A stretch of DNA of 64,000 bases from Bdellovibrio sp. BCCA (GTDB taxonomy: Bacteria > Bdellovibrionota > Bdellovibrionia > Bdellovibrionales > Bdellovibrionaceae): contig NZ_JBBNAC010000002.1 in the NCBI RefSeq assembly GCF_037996825.1, forward strand, positions 145,040-209,039. Direction: 5' to 3'. Below the pieces are notes generated by a model, which worked only from the letters and a program-made list of their open reading frames with translations, ran no database searches and was not told the DNA's origin. How positions within the stretch are numbered: position 1 is the stretch's first letter; each line of letters begins with the position of its first letter. The position numbers and the translations under genes are program-made. Below, piece by piece: positions 51,891 to 60,550 of the stretch.

Positions 51891-53740
51891 AGCTTCGGAA
51901 CAATCTCCCCTAAAGAAATGACTTCAACCTCATGGCCTGAGTCTGTTTTTTCAGCGTTAGTAGGCTTTGGCTGCTCAGAGAACGCCTTATTGTATAGATT
52001 TACGATCTCTTCGTCATCGTCCTCGTCTTCAAACGGTGCTGCGACCTGATCGTTAGTTTTGTCAATAGACGCATTCACATCTTCAGAATTGAAGTTCGGA
52101 GAAAGTTCAATCGCGTCAAAACGCTCTTTGTATGTCTCAGCTTCGAACTTGTCCTTATTTTCTAGTGTCGAGCAATAAACAAGCATTTTTTGAGAACTGA
52201 GAGCAATGTCTCCCTTTTCCTTAAACATTGATTCTGATCCACCATATCCATTGTCCTTTAGAGAAATAAAAATGACGTTATGGCAGTTGATTTCTGGTTT
52301 CTTTTTAACAGAATTTATCTGTGCTGCGATTTCCTTAGTGATCTTTCTCTCGTTATCTTCAACTACAACGGCATATCGCTTTCCATCCCTTGTTGCGATT
52401 GAGTCCAGGAAAAGTGCCGGGTTATTTACTTTCTCTGTTATGAATCCGAAGTTACCAAGAAACTTCTTAATAAAGGTTGTTCGATCAAATGAAGATCCAA
52501 ATGGCTGACACAATGATTCGTAAACGACTGTCAATGGCTTTTTCATGGTAATAGCTTCGACACCACCATGCTTAAAAGCATCTCTAATTCCATCAGGAGT
52601 AAAAGTGAACAAATGTGCATCAAACTCTTTTCCGAACTTTTCATATAGAGCTTCGTAAGTCGATGGATTGATGAGTGGTATTTGAAATAGTCCCTCAGAA
52701 GTAGCACAGCGGCCACGCTGCTGTGGTAAAATGTCATTTGCAAGTGGTGCATTGGCGATCTGTGCATCTCCTGATGAGGCGACCCTGAAGGCTTGAATGA
52801 CGTTTAAGCCAATCTTTAGATCTGGTGGCACGTCTTCAAAACCAAGTTTTTGAGTCAGCAAAATAAAGTAGATTCCATAAGAACGTCCGGCACGCATGAT
52901 ATTCCCCATCTGCCATGCAGCCGTACCTTCTTTGTCCAAATTTCTTTCAAAGTTCAATACTTTTTTATTACGTGAGATGAATGAGAACTCTTCAATGATT
53001 ATACAGATTCTACTCATCTTCTTTGCTTTCGGATTATACCACATTGGATGCTCGGGGATCTCCGCAAGCACTAAGCCAGGAGTTGCCTCAAGTTTCTTCT
53101 TGCGGTCTTCAATAAGCTTCTCTCTTTTTGCGAGCCACTTTTCTCTAATTGCTCCGCCCTTTTCGTACTCAACAACTTTCTTTTCAAACTCTTCCAAATT
53201 CTTGCAGCCCCCAGCGGCGGAGAAAGCAAGTTCCCTAAAATTCATCTCCTCATAAGCATAATCTAGTCCTGTGATGAACTTTGAAACTCCAAGAGCAGAC
53301 TCTCCACCTTCTTCATCATCATTGGTTGTAGATACAGCGGCAGCGAAGTTGTTCTTCTTGAATAGTGGACTGAGATCGCCAAGGCCCTTTTTCGGGTCGA
53401 TGCCGATAAAAAACGTCCGATCCCCATTAGTAATATCAGCAAGCATCGCTGTTGTTGCACCCGATGTTGATTTTCCTGAACCTGATGTTCCAATACAGGC
53501 AAGTCCCGCGACAATTTCAGGGTTTACAACATAGTAATCGCCAAGCTTTTCCGAGATGCCGTAACATAGTTTCCCTCTGAAGAAACCTTCTGCTATCAAT
53601 TTTTCCAACTCACCAACAGTGAATGAGCGTAATGGAAGTTCAGGAGATAGGTTTTTAGGATTCAAACCTTCCCACAGCGATTGTAGCATTGCTTTTACCT
53701 TTTCTCCGGCTTGCACTTCGTGCTCCTTATGAAATTTCAT
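51863..53740 (-). CDS. FtsK/HerA-type ATPase with degenerate Mrr-like domain (2)
   Basis: 625 aa. Walker A IGTSGSGKSTSG near residue 88-99, Walker B ICIIIEEFSFI, and a TQKLGFED-type strand; the EE in place of DE is shared with the paralogue at 44510. A coiled-coil insertion (REKWLAKREKLIEDRKKKLE) splits the ATPase. At about 450-540, KRYAVVVEDNERKITKEIAAQI matches the Mrr pattern but has Glu where Lys is expected. The two proteins may form a hetero-oligomeric DNA pump or VirD4-like coupling complex; neither has transmembrane helices. It starts within the last codons of the upstream helical gene. Confidence 0.65.
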   Translation of the reverse strand: MKFHKEHEVQAGEKVKAMLQSLWEGLNPKNLSPELPLRSFTVGELEKLIAEGFFRGKLCYGISEKLGDYYVVNPEIVAGLACIGTSGSGKSTSGATTAMLADITNGDRTFFIGIDPKKGLGDLSPLFKKNNFAAAVSTTNDDEEGGESALGVSKFITGLDYAYEEMNFRELAFSAAGGCKNLEEFEKKVVEYEKGGAIREKWLAKREKLIEDRKKKLEATPGLVLAEIPEHPMWYNPKAKKMSRICIIIEEFSFISRNKKVLNFERNLDKEGTAAWQMGNIMRAGRSYGIYFILLTQKLGFEDVPPDLKIGLNVIQAFRVASSGDAQIANAPLANDILPQQRGRCATSEGLFQIPLINPSTYEALYEKFGKEFDAHLFTFTPDGIRDAFKHGGVEAITMKKPLTVVYESLCQPFGSSFDRTTFIKKFLGNFGFITEKVNNPALFLDSIATRDGKRYAVVVEDNERKITKEIAAQINSVKKKPEINCHNVIFISLKDNGYGGSESMFKEKGDIALSSQKMLVYCSTLENKDKFEAETYKERFDAIELSPNFNSEDVNASIDKTNDQVAAPFEDEDDDEEIVNLYNKAFSEQPKPTNAEKTDSGHEVEVISLGEIVPKLKKKKPSDS

Positions 53741-54161
53741 TTACGCATTCAGAGAATAAAATCTCTTCTGCATGATCCATCATCAGTACAATTTGAATCA
53801 TAACTTCATCTTCTTTTCTGGCCGTTGATATCAGCGGTCGGGCGTACTGAGTGAAGTTATTTAGTTTCTTTCTGACAACACGTCCGTTAATAAGGACCAT
53901 TGTCATTTTTCCGGTCGTTTCGTTAAACTCAGTGTTATCAACGTCACCGTTTGAACTGTGACTATCTTTCGTTGAAAGATGCACGAATCTGTCAATCATG
54001 TATCTCTCGCGAATCTCATTTAGAATCGACTCTCCTTCCGAACACATTGAATCGCGAACTTCTTGTAGGTATCGAAAGATGTTCTTATCTTGCTCGATTG
54101 AGGCAGCTATATTTTGGATTGCTCTTATCAATCTTTTGTTTTTTGTTTTGGAAATATTCAT
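53727..54161 (-). CDS. Hypothetical protein upstream of the second FtsK-like gene (144 aa)
   Basis: Helical, soluble, with basic N-terminus (ISKTKNKRLIRAIQNIAASIEQDK) and a central short beta region (NETTGKMTMVLINGRVVRKKL). It overlaps the ATPase gene by 14 bp, suggesting translational coupling and a joint function. No family recognised. Confidence 0.55.
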   Translation of the reverse strand: MNISKTKNKRLIRAIQNIAASIEQDKNIFRYLQEVRDSMCSEGESILNEIRERYMIDRFVHLSTKDSHSSNGDVDNTEFNETTGKMTMVLINGRVVRKKLNNFTQYARPLISTARKEDEVMIQIVLMMDHAEEILFSECVNEIS

Positions 54162-54167
54162 CCTTTG

Positions 54168-54938
54168 TCACTCGTGCCAACATTGAATGTTCGGCACACT
54201 CCTTCCATCCATGGAATTTTTGTGTTTGTTCATATCAACGCATTTAGTGAAGAAAGTATGAGTCTGTTCGCCGGAAACGGAGGCAGATAATGATGCGGTT
54301 CCCGACTCCCCTGCACAACCATCAAATGGAATGACTGTTTCTGAAGTCGCGCCACTTGGAGCAGTTGCTCCCTTTGGGAAGATTTCTGAGTTGATAAACA
54401 ACTCGTCGATGTAACGTCGATAATCAGTAACGAATTCGCTCGAGTTAACGACGTAGGTGTGCATGATGCTTGCGGGATAGCCGTTTGGTTTCGATGCACA
54501 GTTATGTTTCAATCGATCAAGAGCGCAATGGCCAAACTCATGAAAGACTGTTGAGTGTCTAAGTACTTCTCCATAAGGAGCACCAGCTACCATCACGCCG
54601 CGTTCGTCAAAATCGAATGTATCTTTGAAGAAAGTGGTGTCGACAGTTACTAGACGCCCCGTAATTCTTCCATTGATCGTTTTTAAAGAGCATTGAGCGA
54701 CAACCTGGCCGCCTCCCCCATACCCGAGATCAGCCTCTGCTGTATCAATGATTGAGAGCCTTTGTTTGAGTGCTGTACCAACATAGTCATTTGATTCCAG
54801 TTGGAATTTCTCTTTGTACACTTCGACTCTGGGGGCATAAAAATGAATTTCCTCATCGTAAGATCCGCAACCTTGCAGAATTGCAGAAGAAATTAGAAAT
54901 AATGTATTGAAAAGTGTTTTTCTCATGAGTGCCCTCAT
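54168..54938 (-). CDS. HExxH metalloprotease-like lipoprotein
   Basis: 256 aa. Signal FLISSAILQGC with lipobox Cys. HEFGHCALDR at about residue 130 has the zincin HExxH motif with Gly-His, and the surrounding VFHEFGHCAL has the expected hydrophobic pattern; a third ligand (His or Glu some 20 residues later, e.g. IMHTYVV) is plausible. Four or more Cys suggest disulfides. ATG at 54938 lacks a ribosome binding site and lies 4 bp after CCATTTA: likely leaderless. It could process envelope or recipient proteins. Confidence 0.65.
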   Translation of the reverse strand: MRALMRKTLFNTLFLISSAILQGCGSYDEEIHFYAPRVEVYKEKFQLESNDYVGTALKQRLSIIDTAEADLGYGGGGQVVAQCSLKTINGRITGRLVTVDTTFFKDTFDFDERGVMVAGAPYGEVLRHSTVFHEFGHCALDRLKHNCASKPNGYPASIMHTYVVNSSEFVTDYRRYIDELFINSEIFPKGATAPSGATSETVIPFDGCAGESGTASLSASVSGEQTHTFFTKCVDMNKHKNSMDGRSVPNIQCWHE

Positions 54939-54942
54939 TCTT

Positions 54943-54949
54943 TAAATGG
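54943..54949 (-). promoter_or_regulatory. CCATTTA box upstream of the HExxH lipoprotein gene
   Basis: CCATTTAAAG on the minus strand, 4 bp before the ATG at 54938. Confidence 0.4.
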
Positions 54950-55026
54950 AGAAAGGCAAAAAATGAGTAATGAAAAAAACGATTTAGAAGTTAAATCTTA
55001 AAACGATCCATTTTTTGGAGGCTAAT

Positions 55027-55719
55027 TTGAAACCAACAAGATTTCTCGTTGAAGATTCAGCGGTGATGAAATCACTAACCGCATTGATTCTGGAGAGTCC
55101 ATATCAGCATTCTGTGACTACTCCATATTCAGCGGGCCTTGATGAACCATTGTTTCGTTCTGATTATGGTGGTGTTGTATTTGCTTCTAAATGGAGTCTT
55201 TTCTCATTTGTGCAAAATGCACATCCTGATGTGTTCTTGAGAAACAAGATTCAAGCTTCTATCGAAGCCACAAAATTGAAAGTCTATGAAGATTTCGCGA
55301 AAGCGAATGATGTTGAATTTAAAGATTCGCGACACCTTGAAGAGAGTGTGCGCAAGATGGATTTAAAGAAGAAATTATTCGGTCCAGATTCACTTACTGA
55401 AAGACTCGCTGTCTCTTTAGAGAAGGCCTTATTGGAAAAGCCAGTGGTTTCTTTTCTCAAGGTATCTTTCAATGCAGATAAAGAAGATCTATACTCTTAT
55501 GAGGTTAAGATTGAGGCCGGATTCAGTTTCGCATTAAATGGCGAAAACCCTTCACTGGAGGAAGGGGCTTGTGTGAGTCACTCGAAGTATGCTTATCCAG
55601 ATACAGTCATGATGCAAGAAGAACCAGATTCAACTGCCAGAAACATCGCAAGACTTTGTAATGATCTCTGTCTTGGATTGATGCCACGTAAACCAAAGAC
55701 GAACTTGGTTACGGACTAA
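55027..55719 (+). CDS. Hypothetical protein convergent to rep (230 aa)
   Basis: TTG at 55027 is chosen because GGAGG lies five bases upstream; the in-frame TTG at 55015 overlaps that site. Soluble, mixed alpha/beta, with Lys-rich helices (SRHLEESVRKMDLKKKLF). Its last 11 bp overlap the end of rep. No family recognised. The position next to the origin might suggest copy-number control, but there is no direct sign of it. Confidence 0.5.
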   Translation: MKPTRFLVEDSAVMKSLTALILESPYQHSVTTPYSAGLDEPLFRSDYGGVVFASKWSLFSFVQNAHPDVFLRNKIQASIEATKLKVYEDFAKANDVEFKDSRHLEESVRKMDLKKKLFGPDSLTERLAVSLEKALLEKPVVSFLKVSFNADKEDLYSYEVKIEAGFSFALNGENPSLEEGACVSHSKYAYPDTVMMQEEPDSTARNIARLCNDLCLGLMPRKPKTNLVTD

Positions 55720-57367
55720 GTTCGCTTTTCATTTTTTGAATGCGGATATAGTCGGCAAGATCAGACGCTGTTTCGAGAGAAACTGCGTCTCGAATAGCTT
55801 CGACTATGTAGCTCTTAGTGGTAGCCGCAAAAACTTCTTCTGTTGTCAAATCGAAGTTATACAACTCCCTGACCCCTGAAAGATCAGACTCCTTAAACTT
55901 AGCGAAGATTTTATCAGCCTGTATGGCCAACGCATTCTTTAATTCTTCCTCTTGGCGTTCTGCTAAGGCTCTTTCAACTTGAGCCTTCTCTTTGGCAATT
56001 CTCTCGAAATGAAGTGAAGGAATTGGGATATAGTTTGCTGGCTGACGGAATTCACCTTTTCCTTCTAGATAGTGAGCAAGTAAGCTACAGAGCGATTTTT
56101 TAATCCACGGATCCTTAGACTCTGTCGTGATCAACTTATCCAACAAAAGAACTACCTTGTTGTAAACTCTCTTGTTAAAGAGTTCCGTATCAGGATATTT
56201 CTTGATCAAAGTAGCAAGATATTCTTCATTCAAATCAAAAATTTGTGTGTTTGACATGAAGGTATTAAGACCCTTGTTGTACGTTCTTGCTGCATTTAAC
56301 ACACCCATATACTTCTTGGCTTCGTAGATGTGTTTAACCTCTTCTCCACTCAAATCAGGCGGAACACGCACAACAACGCATGAGTGATTTGCGCGACGAG
56401 AGAATAGATATTCTTCAATAGCACCAATTTCAACAAGTTCTCTGAAATATGACTCTCTTTTGTTCGCGAATGTCTTTTCAGAAATCTGCGTAAGTGCTAA
56501 TAACTCATCCACAGTAATGTATAAAGTGGTGCTTTTTCCAGGTTGAGCTATTGCCTGAGCTTTACTAGAAATAACTGTGAGTAGCTTTCTTAAAACTCCG
56601 GATGGAAGTTGGTTGTACTTCTCGCGACTCATCTTCGCGATTTTGTTTTCTACGATATTTCCAAAAATCTTTTCATTTAGCGTAACGTACAAATATCCAT
56701 CTTCGCTAGAAGCGCCCATTTTCTTAGCGTAGTAGATTTCGTTTATATAATATCCATCATAAGAGAGTTGCTCATCCTTACCGTTGAAGTAAGTCGTACC
56801 AATCACTTTAAAGGTTGTTCTTTTGAGGTGTTCTATATTTCTTCTAATTTGGGAACTTTTCTCGTTGATTCCCATAATCTTCGCTAAATCTTTTATTTTA
56901 AACCCCACCGTATTCCAAGCCTTTGGTGGTCTTTTCTGAGACTTCTCGTGATTTAGATCAATCATCTTGGCCATGTCTGATTGATCGCGATCTTCAGCCC
57001 ACTCAAGAAAGTGAATGTCTTCCTCCTGCTCTTTTTCCATCTTAGAGATCGCTAGGTCCATAATGCCAATCAAGGCGTCTTGAGCTGCGGCTCCAGGAAG
57101 CCCTTTTGCTGTACGACTTTGTTCTGAGTTCTTAGATTCGAGGGTTTCAGCTTCCACTCGAATAGTACGCACTCCACCGTTTGGAAGGATGGAGGTGAAT
57201 TTTGTTGCGACCGCACTTTTGCGATCTGTTTTTCCGAATTGAAAAAGCATAAGGGAGGTATGAATTGCTTCAAAAGAGATCGTGGCTTTTTGCTCTTCAG
57301 AGAAGTATTCAGCCTCTGAACCATGAAATAAAGATAGTTGCTGTTTTGGCAGTGTACTAACTTCCAT
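55709..57367 (-). CDS. Plasmid replication initiator, winged-helix Rep
   Basis: 552 aa from ATG at 57367, preceded by GGAGGGGGACACCT; 14 upstream in-frame residues lack a site. The region of residues 130-330 has two winged-helix-like stretches (GFKIKDLAKIMGINEKSSQIRRNIEHLKRTTFKVIG and LYITVDELLALTQISEKTFANKRESYFRELVEIG), the architecture of RepA/TrfA/RepE initiators. A long helical C-terminus with coiled coil follows. It is transcribed away from the iteron array, which it should bind to open the origin. I could not name the exact Rep family. It also probably represses itself through the nearest iterons. Confidence 0.75.
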   Translation of the reverse strand: MEVSTLPKQQLSLFHGSEAEYFSEEQKATISFEAIHTSLMLFQFGKTDRKSAVATKFTSILPNGGVRTIRVEAETLESKNSEQSRTAKGLPGAAAQDALIGIMDLAISKMEKEQEEDIHFLEWAEDRDQSDMAKMIDLNHEKSQKRPPKAWNTVGFKIKDLAKIMGINEKSSQIRRNIEHLKRTTFKVIGTTYFNGKDEQLSYDGYYINEIYYAKKMGASSEDGYLYVTLNEKIFGNIVENKIAKMSREKYNQLPSGVLRKLLTVISSKAQAIAQPGKSTTLYITVDELLALTQISEKTFANKRESYFRELVEIGAIEEYLFSRRANHSCVVVRVPPDLSGEEVKHIYEAKKYMGVLNAARTYNKGLNTFMSNTQIFDLNEEYLATLIKKYPDTELFNKRVYNKVVLLLDKLITTESKDPWIKKSLCSLLAHYLEGKGEFRQPANYIPIPSLHFERIAKEKAQVERALAERQEEELKNALAIQADKIFAKFKESDLSGVRELYNFDLTTEEVFAATTKSYIVEAIRDAVSLETASDLADYIRIQKMKSELSP

Positions 57368-57409
57368 AGGTGTCCCCCTCCCCTTGTATGTAGTAATATT
57401 TAACAACAA

Positions 57410-58478
57410 ATAACAACGTACTCACAAAATCAGTCCCTAGTTCGCACAAGTGCTTGTTAATATTGAATTCACAAGTTTCTTAACTCCCAGTGAATCCATC
57501 TTCTGCACACTTGTGGTCCATCTTAAGTCCCAAAAAAATCCATCTAAAGACCCAGTGCCAGGTGTGCGTAAGATGGAACATTTTGATCTTTGATTCATGC
57601 ATCCACCTTGCACACACTGCTTTCTGCCTAAAATTGCACCAAAACACTCGATTCTGGTCAAAATAAAGAGAAAACGCCATCTTACTCACACTGCTCATCC
57701 ATCTTGTGCACACCATTCTTCAACCTTGCACACACTTGATGCTTTTTTAATGTGGGTGGTGTGCGCAAGATGGAGTGAGATATTTGAAAATTGAACGACC
57801 AACAAAATCCATCTTGTTCACACCAACACGCTTTTATCTGAATAGAGTTTCAGTCTTAAGTCGAGAGTTTTAGTGTGAGTAAGATGGAAATTCCTATATG
57901 CTCCGCGCAATTACCAGTACTTATTGATGTGTCTTGAAGAGAAAAATCAATCTTGTGCACACCAAATTGAAGGTAGAAGTGCCGTTCGTCAGTTATTGGA
58001 AAAACGAAATCCATCCTATGCACACCTAGTGCGATTCCAGTGTGTATAAGATGGATTTTAATGGAGCTTTTTCCGTTGTTTTCATACAGATAGGCACTTT
58101 CGTTAATCTAAAATCCATCTTACTCACACCTGCTGGTCTAGGGAGTGTGTGAAAGGTGGAATTTATGGATTGTTTTTCAATCTTACGCACACTCAAATTC
58201 ATACCTAGTGTGCATAAGATGGAGATTTCACTTAAATCCGATGATCAAAAAAGGGGCTTGTGAGTGGAGCGATGCGGCGTGAATCCATCTTGTGCACACC
58301 AATGACTATCAGTCCAAAAATTGGCTTTAGTTTGATCGGCTTTGTAACCCTGACCTCGGTAATGGTGGAGTTAGGTTTAAGCAACATATCGAGTTTTAGC
58401 GCTATTGAGAGGTAATTTAGCAATGCCAATGACAAGCTGAAAGGCACACCCGAAGTTTCAGGTGTGCTTAAGATGGAT
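57410..58478. other. Iteron-type origin of replication
   Basis: A 1.07 kb gene-free stretch filled with copies of a 17-bp iteron, consensus TCCATCTTGTGCACACC, in both orientations. Forward copies begin at 57495, 57698, 57808, 57947, 58010, 58114 and 58284; reverse copies (GGTGTGCATAAGATGGA) begin at 57561, 57758, 57872, 58039, 58207 and 58461, with several degenerate ones (57602, 57722, 58148, 58176). Spacing is irregular and AT-rich segments lie between. Its place between rep and parAB and its repeats are typical of iteron plasmids. Small open frames here are in the repeats and not genes. Confidence 0.9.
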
Positions 58479-59015
58479 TTAATTACGTTTCTTTGGTGTC
58501 GGTGCTTTGAGACTGTATTCGTAGGATGCGTAGTATTTCGAAATGACGTGATCCATGCCTTCTTTCATCAACTCCTGAATTGTAATGCCAGTCGCTGCTG
58601 AAATCTTTGGTAGCATTTCGTGATTGTACGCCGTAACTGAATACGTGTGTTTGACATATTTAATCTTTACAGGCTGAAGCGCTAAACCACGCTCCTTGGC
58701 CATTGCCAATATCTGTTCATCGGTAAATTGGACAGATGTTTGAGGCATTGAAGGGGGCACGCTTTGAGTTGGCTGTTGGCTCAGGTTGGTCATCGACTGC
58801 ACTTGAGGGGGCGCCTGTATCTGTGTTGAAGGGGGAGTGCTATTGACATATCCTTCTTCAACGGGCGGCTTCTCAGAGTCGGCAAATGGTTTGCTGAAGG
58901 TTATGCCAGATGACTCACCTTTAGAGCCAAAAGCTCTTTGGCGCTGAAGAATTGGATTGTTTTCCATTGATGGTAGGCCCATTCCAGCTAAGCGCTTACT
59001 TTCCGGTGAACTCAT
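58479..59015 (-). CDS. ParB-like partition partner
   Basis: 178 aa. A disordered Pro/Ser/Gln-rich N-terminal 110 residues (VNSTPPSTQIQAPPQ) precedes a 60-residue basic C-terminal domain (KIKYVKHTYSVTAYNHEMLPKISAATGITIQELMKEGMDHVISKYYASY) that looks like a ribbon-helix-helix: one strand followed by two helices. Small RHH centromere-binding proteins pair with ParA ATPases. Start overlaps the parA stop (ATGA). No HTH ParB motif. The last iteron abuts its end. Confidence 0.6.
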   Translation of the reverse strand: MSSPESKRLAGMGLPSMENNPILQRQRAFGSKGESSGITFSKPFADSEKPPVEEGYVNSTPPSTQIQAPPQVQSMTNLSQQPTQSVPPSMPQTSVQFTDEQILAMAKERGLALQPVKIKYVKHTYSVTAYNHEMLPKISAATGITIQELMKEGMDHVISKYYASYEYSLKAPTPKKRN

Positions 59016-59815
59016 GCTTGCATCTCCATAAGCTCGGCAACGAACTTTTCGTAGTCTTGCGCCCCAGGACTTCCGGGATCTGAACTAAACACATCTCCAC
59101 CCACGAAACCAATATCTTCACCAAGGAACGACTTGAATCTCATGTTGGCCAATGATGCTGTATTTCTTATAGTTTGCTTAAACAACTTGCTTGCAACGCC
59201 CTGGTTGGATGCGATTTCCTGAATAAGTTCCTTCTGCTTTTTTGAAACTGAAATAGTCTGAGTAAGAAGGAGCTTCGGCTGGACTAAAGCTGGGTTATCA
59301 TCCATCGCTAAGGCGATATTTTTGTAAATTACTGACAACTCCCCAAGATCAGCATTTGTCGCTTTGCTTGGAATGATAATATCATCAACTGCTCTAAGCA
59401 CCATATGAAGGAACAAATACGAGTCGGCCCCTGCGGTATCAATAATGATGTAATCGAAGAGATCACGAAGACCGTCAATTTGCCTTTTCAGAAAGAAATT
59501 TACATTTTCTCTATTAATTAATGCGGGCTCGTATCCGTTTAAAAAAGGGTGATTTGGAATTAAATGAAGATTATCGGAAACTCCAAGAATAGCGTTCTTC
59601 GGATTGTATCGAGCAGATTCTATAAGATTAAGTACAGTGTCGTTTTGTTCAGGATCGGAGTGAACTCCGAAAAACTTACTGGTTGTCCCCTGCTGGTCAA
59701 AGTCGATCAGTAGAACTTTTTTATTTTTCTTTGCTAGACCAGCGGACATGTTAACGGCAGTTGTGGATTTACCAGTTCCGCCCTTAGTGTGAGTGATTCC
59801 AATTACTATTGCCAT
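59012..59815 (-). CDS. parA: ParA-type partition ATPase
   Basis: 267 aa. Deviant Walker A KGGTGKSTT at residues 11-19, second motif VLLIDFDQQGTTSKFF (Walker A'), Walker B-like YIIIDTAGAD, and an LLTQT strand. No N-terminal HTH, so it belongs to the short Ib-like/Soj form with a separate DNA-binding partner. It should drive segregation of the plasmid along the nucleoid. ATG preceded by GAGGTACGACAAC. A palindrome GGTGTG-C-CACACC (59978-59990) and the centromere-like repeats lie upstream. Confidence 0.85.
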   Translation of the reverse strand: MAIVIGITHTKGGTGKSTTAVNMSAGLAKKNKKVLLIDFDQQGTTSKFFGVHSDPEQNDTVLNLIESARYNPKNAILGVSDNLHLIPNHPFLNGYEPALINRENVNFFLKRQIDGLRDLFDYIIIDTAGADSYLFLHMVLRAVDDIIIPSKATNADLGELSVIYKNIALAMDDNPALVQPKLLLTQTISVSKKQKELIQEIASNQGVASKLFKQTIRNTASLANMRFKSFLGEDIGFVGGDVFSSDPGSPGAQDYEKFVAELMEMQA

Positions 59816-60033
59816 GTTGTCGTACCTCGAGATGTAAACCTATCTAAAGTGTATGTACTTTCCCTAGTAAATCAACCTCATTTAACAAGGAAGGTCTAGG
59901 TAGTACATTTCGTAAGCACACCATGCTTGGGGTGAACAACCTATCCATCGTAGACAGTAGGTGTGACGGGTAAGGTGGGTGTGCCACACCAATCATTACC
60001 ATCGAGATAACACTAACGAGGCAACATCGCTCT
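59816..60033. other. parA upstream regulatory region
   Basis: No gene. Contains the inverted pair AAAGTGTATGTACTTT (about 59852-59867), the palindrome GGTGTG-C-CACACC (59978-59990) and two further GGTGTG-type half-sites. Likely parAB operator and promoter; binding partner unknown. Confidence 0.45.
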
Positions 60034-60138
60034 GGTGTTGAAATGTGGTATTGAAAATACGGTGTACTCCGAAATCAACACCAGTTTTGGTGTTGATTGT
60101 TGGTGTTGCTGAGGCGGTGTTGATTCTGTGGTGTTGAA
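60034..60138. repeat. GGTGTTGA repeat array, candidate centromere (parS)
   Basis: Copies of GGTGTTGA(A/T) at 60034, 60089, 60116 and 60130, a related GGTGTTGCT at 60101, and one inverted copy ATCAACACC at 60074, within 105 bp. Such arrays are typical of centromeres bound by RHH partition proteins. It lies on the far side of parA from the iterons and has a different sequence from them. Confidence 0.55.
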
Positions 60139-60550
60139 TTTGGAAGCTTTTTGAAGTTTCCGGCACCTATACATCGTCCAACAAGATGTCTCGTTATAGG
60201 GCATTCTGGAGCGAATTCGAGAGAGAAGGACTTTTTGGTATGCGTAACATAATGGTTTGTGTTTTCTCACTATTCCACGAGCGAAATCACTGTGGCAAAT
60301 ATAAAAGAAGATGGGGAGTTACGAATAAGAAACTGAGTGGGCGATTATTGAATGGAGATCTACTGAATGACGAAAGGTTCTGCTTCATTTTTCCATCTGG
60401 AATGAATAGACTGCCAATTCCGCCAAAAAGAGGGTCAGAAATGGATCATGAAAGACGAAGTACGAAATGGCAGCTGATGATTGGCTGCTTAATTTTAGGT
60501 GCCCTGATTGCCTATTTTCTTCAGTAGAATATTAGCCTGGATTCTTACGA
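60139..60550. other. Region between the centromere-like array and the HTH gene
   Basis: No confident gene. A 28-codon frame at 60441-60527 with AGAGGG upstream would give a tiny single-span membrane peptide (WQLMIGCLILGALIAYFL), which is possible but unproven. A longer in-frame frame from 60186 shares it but its N-terminus looks random. Confidence 0.3.

Noticed and set aside
58232..58447. 71-aa minus-strand reading frame
   Set aside because: Lies within the iteron field and contains an iteron sequence; no ribosome binding site and no conserved look.
60186..60527. 113-aa plus-strand reading frame
   Set aside because: Random-looking N-terminus and no ribosome binding site; only the short 3' part (60441-60527) has a site, noted as unproven.
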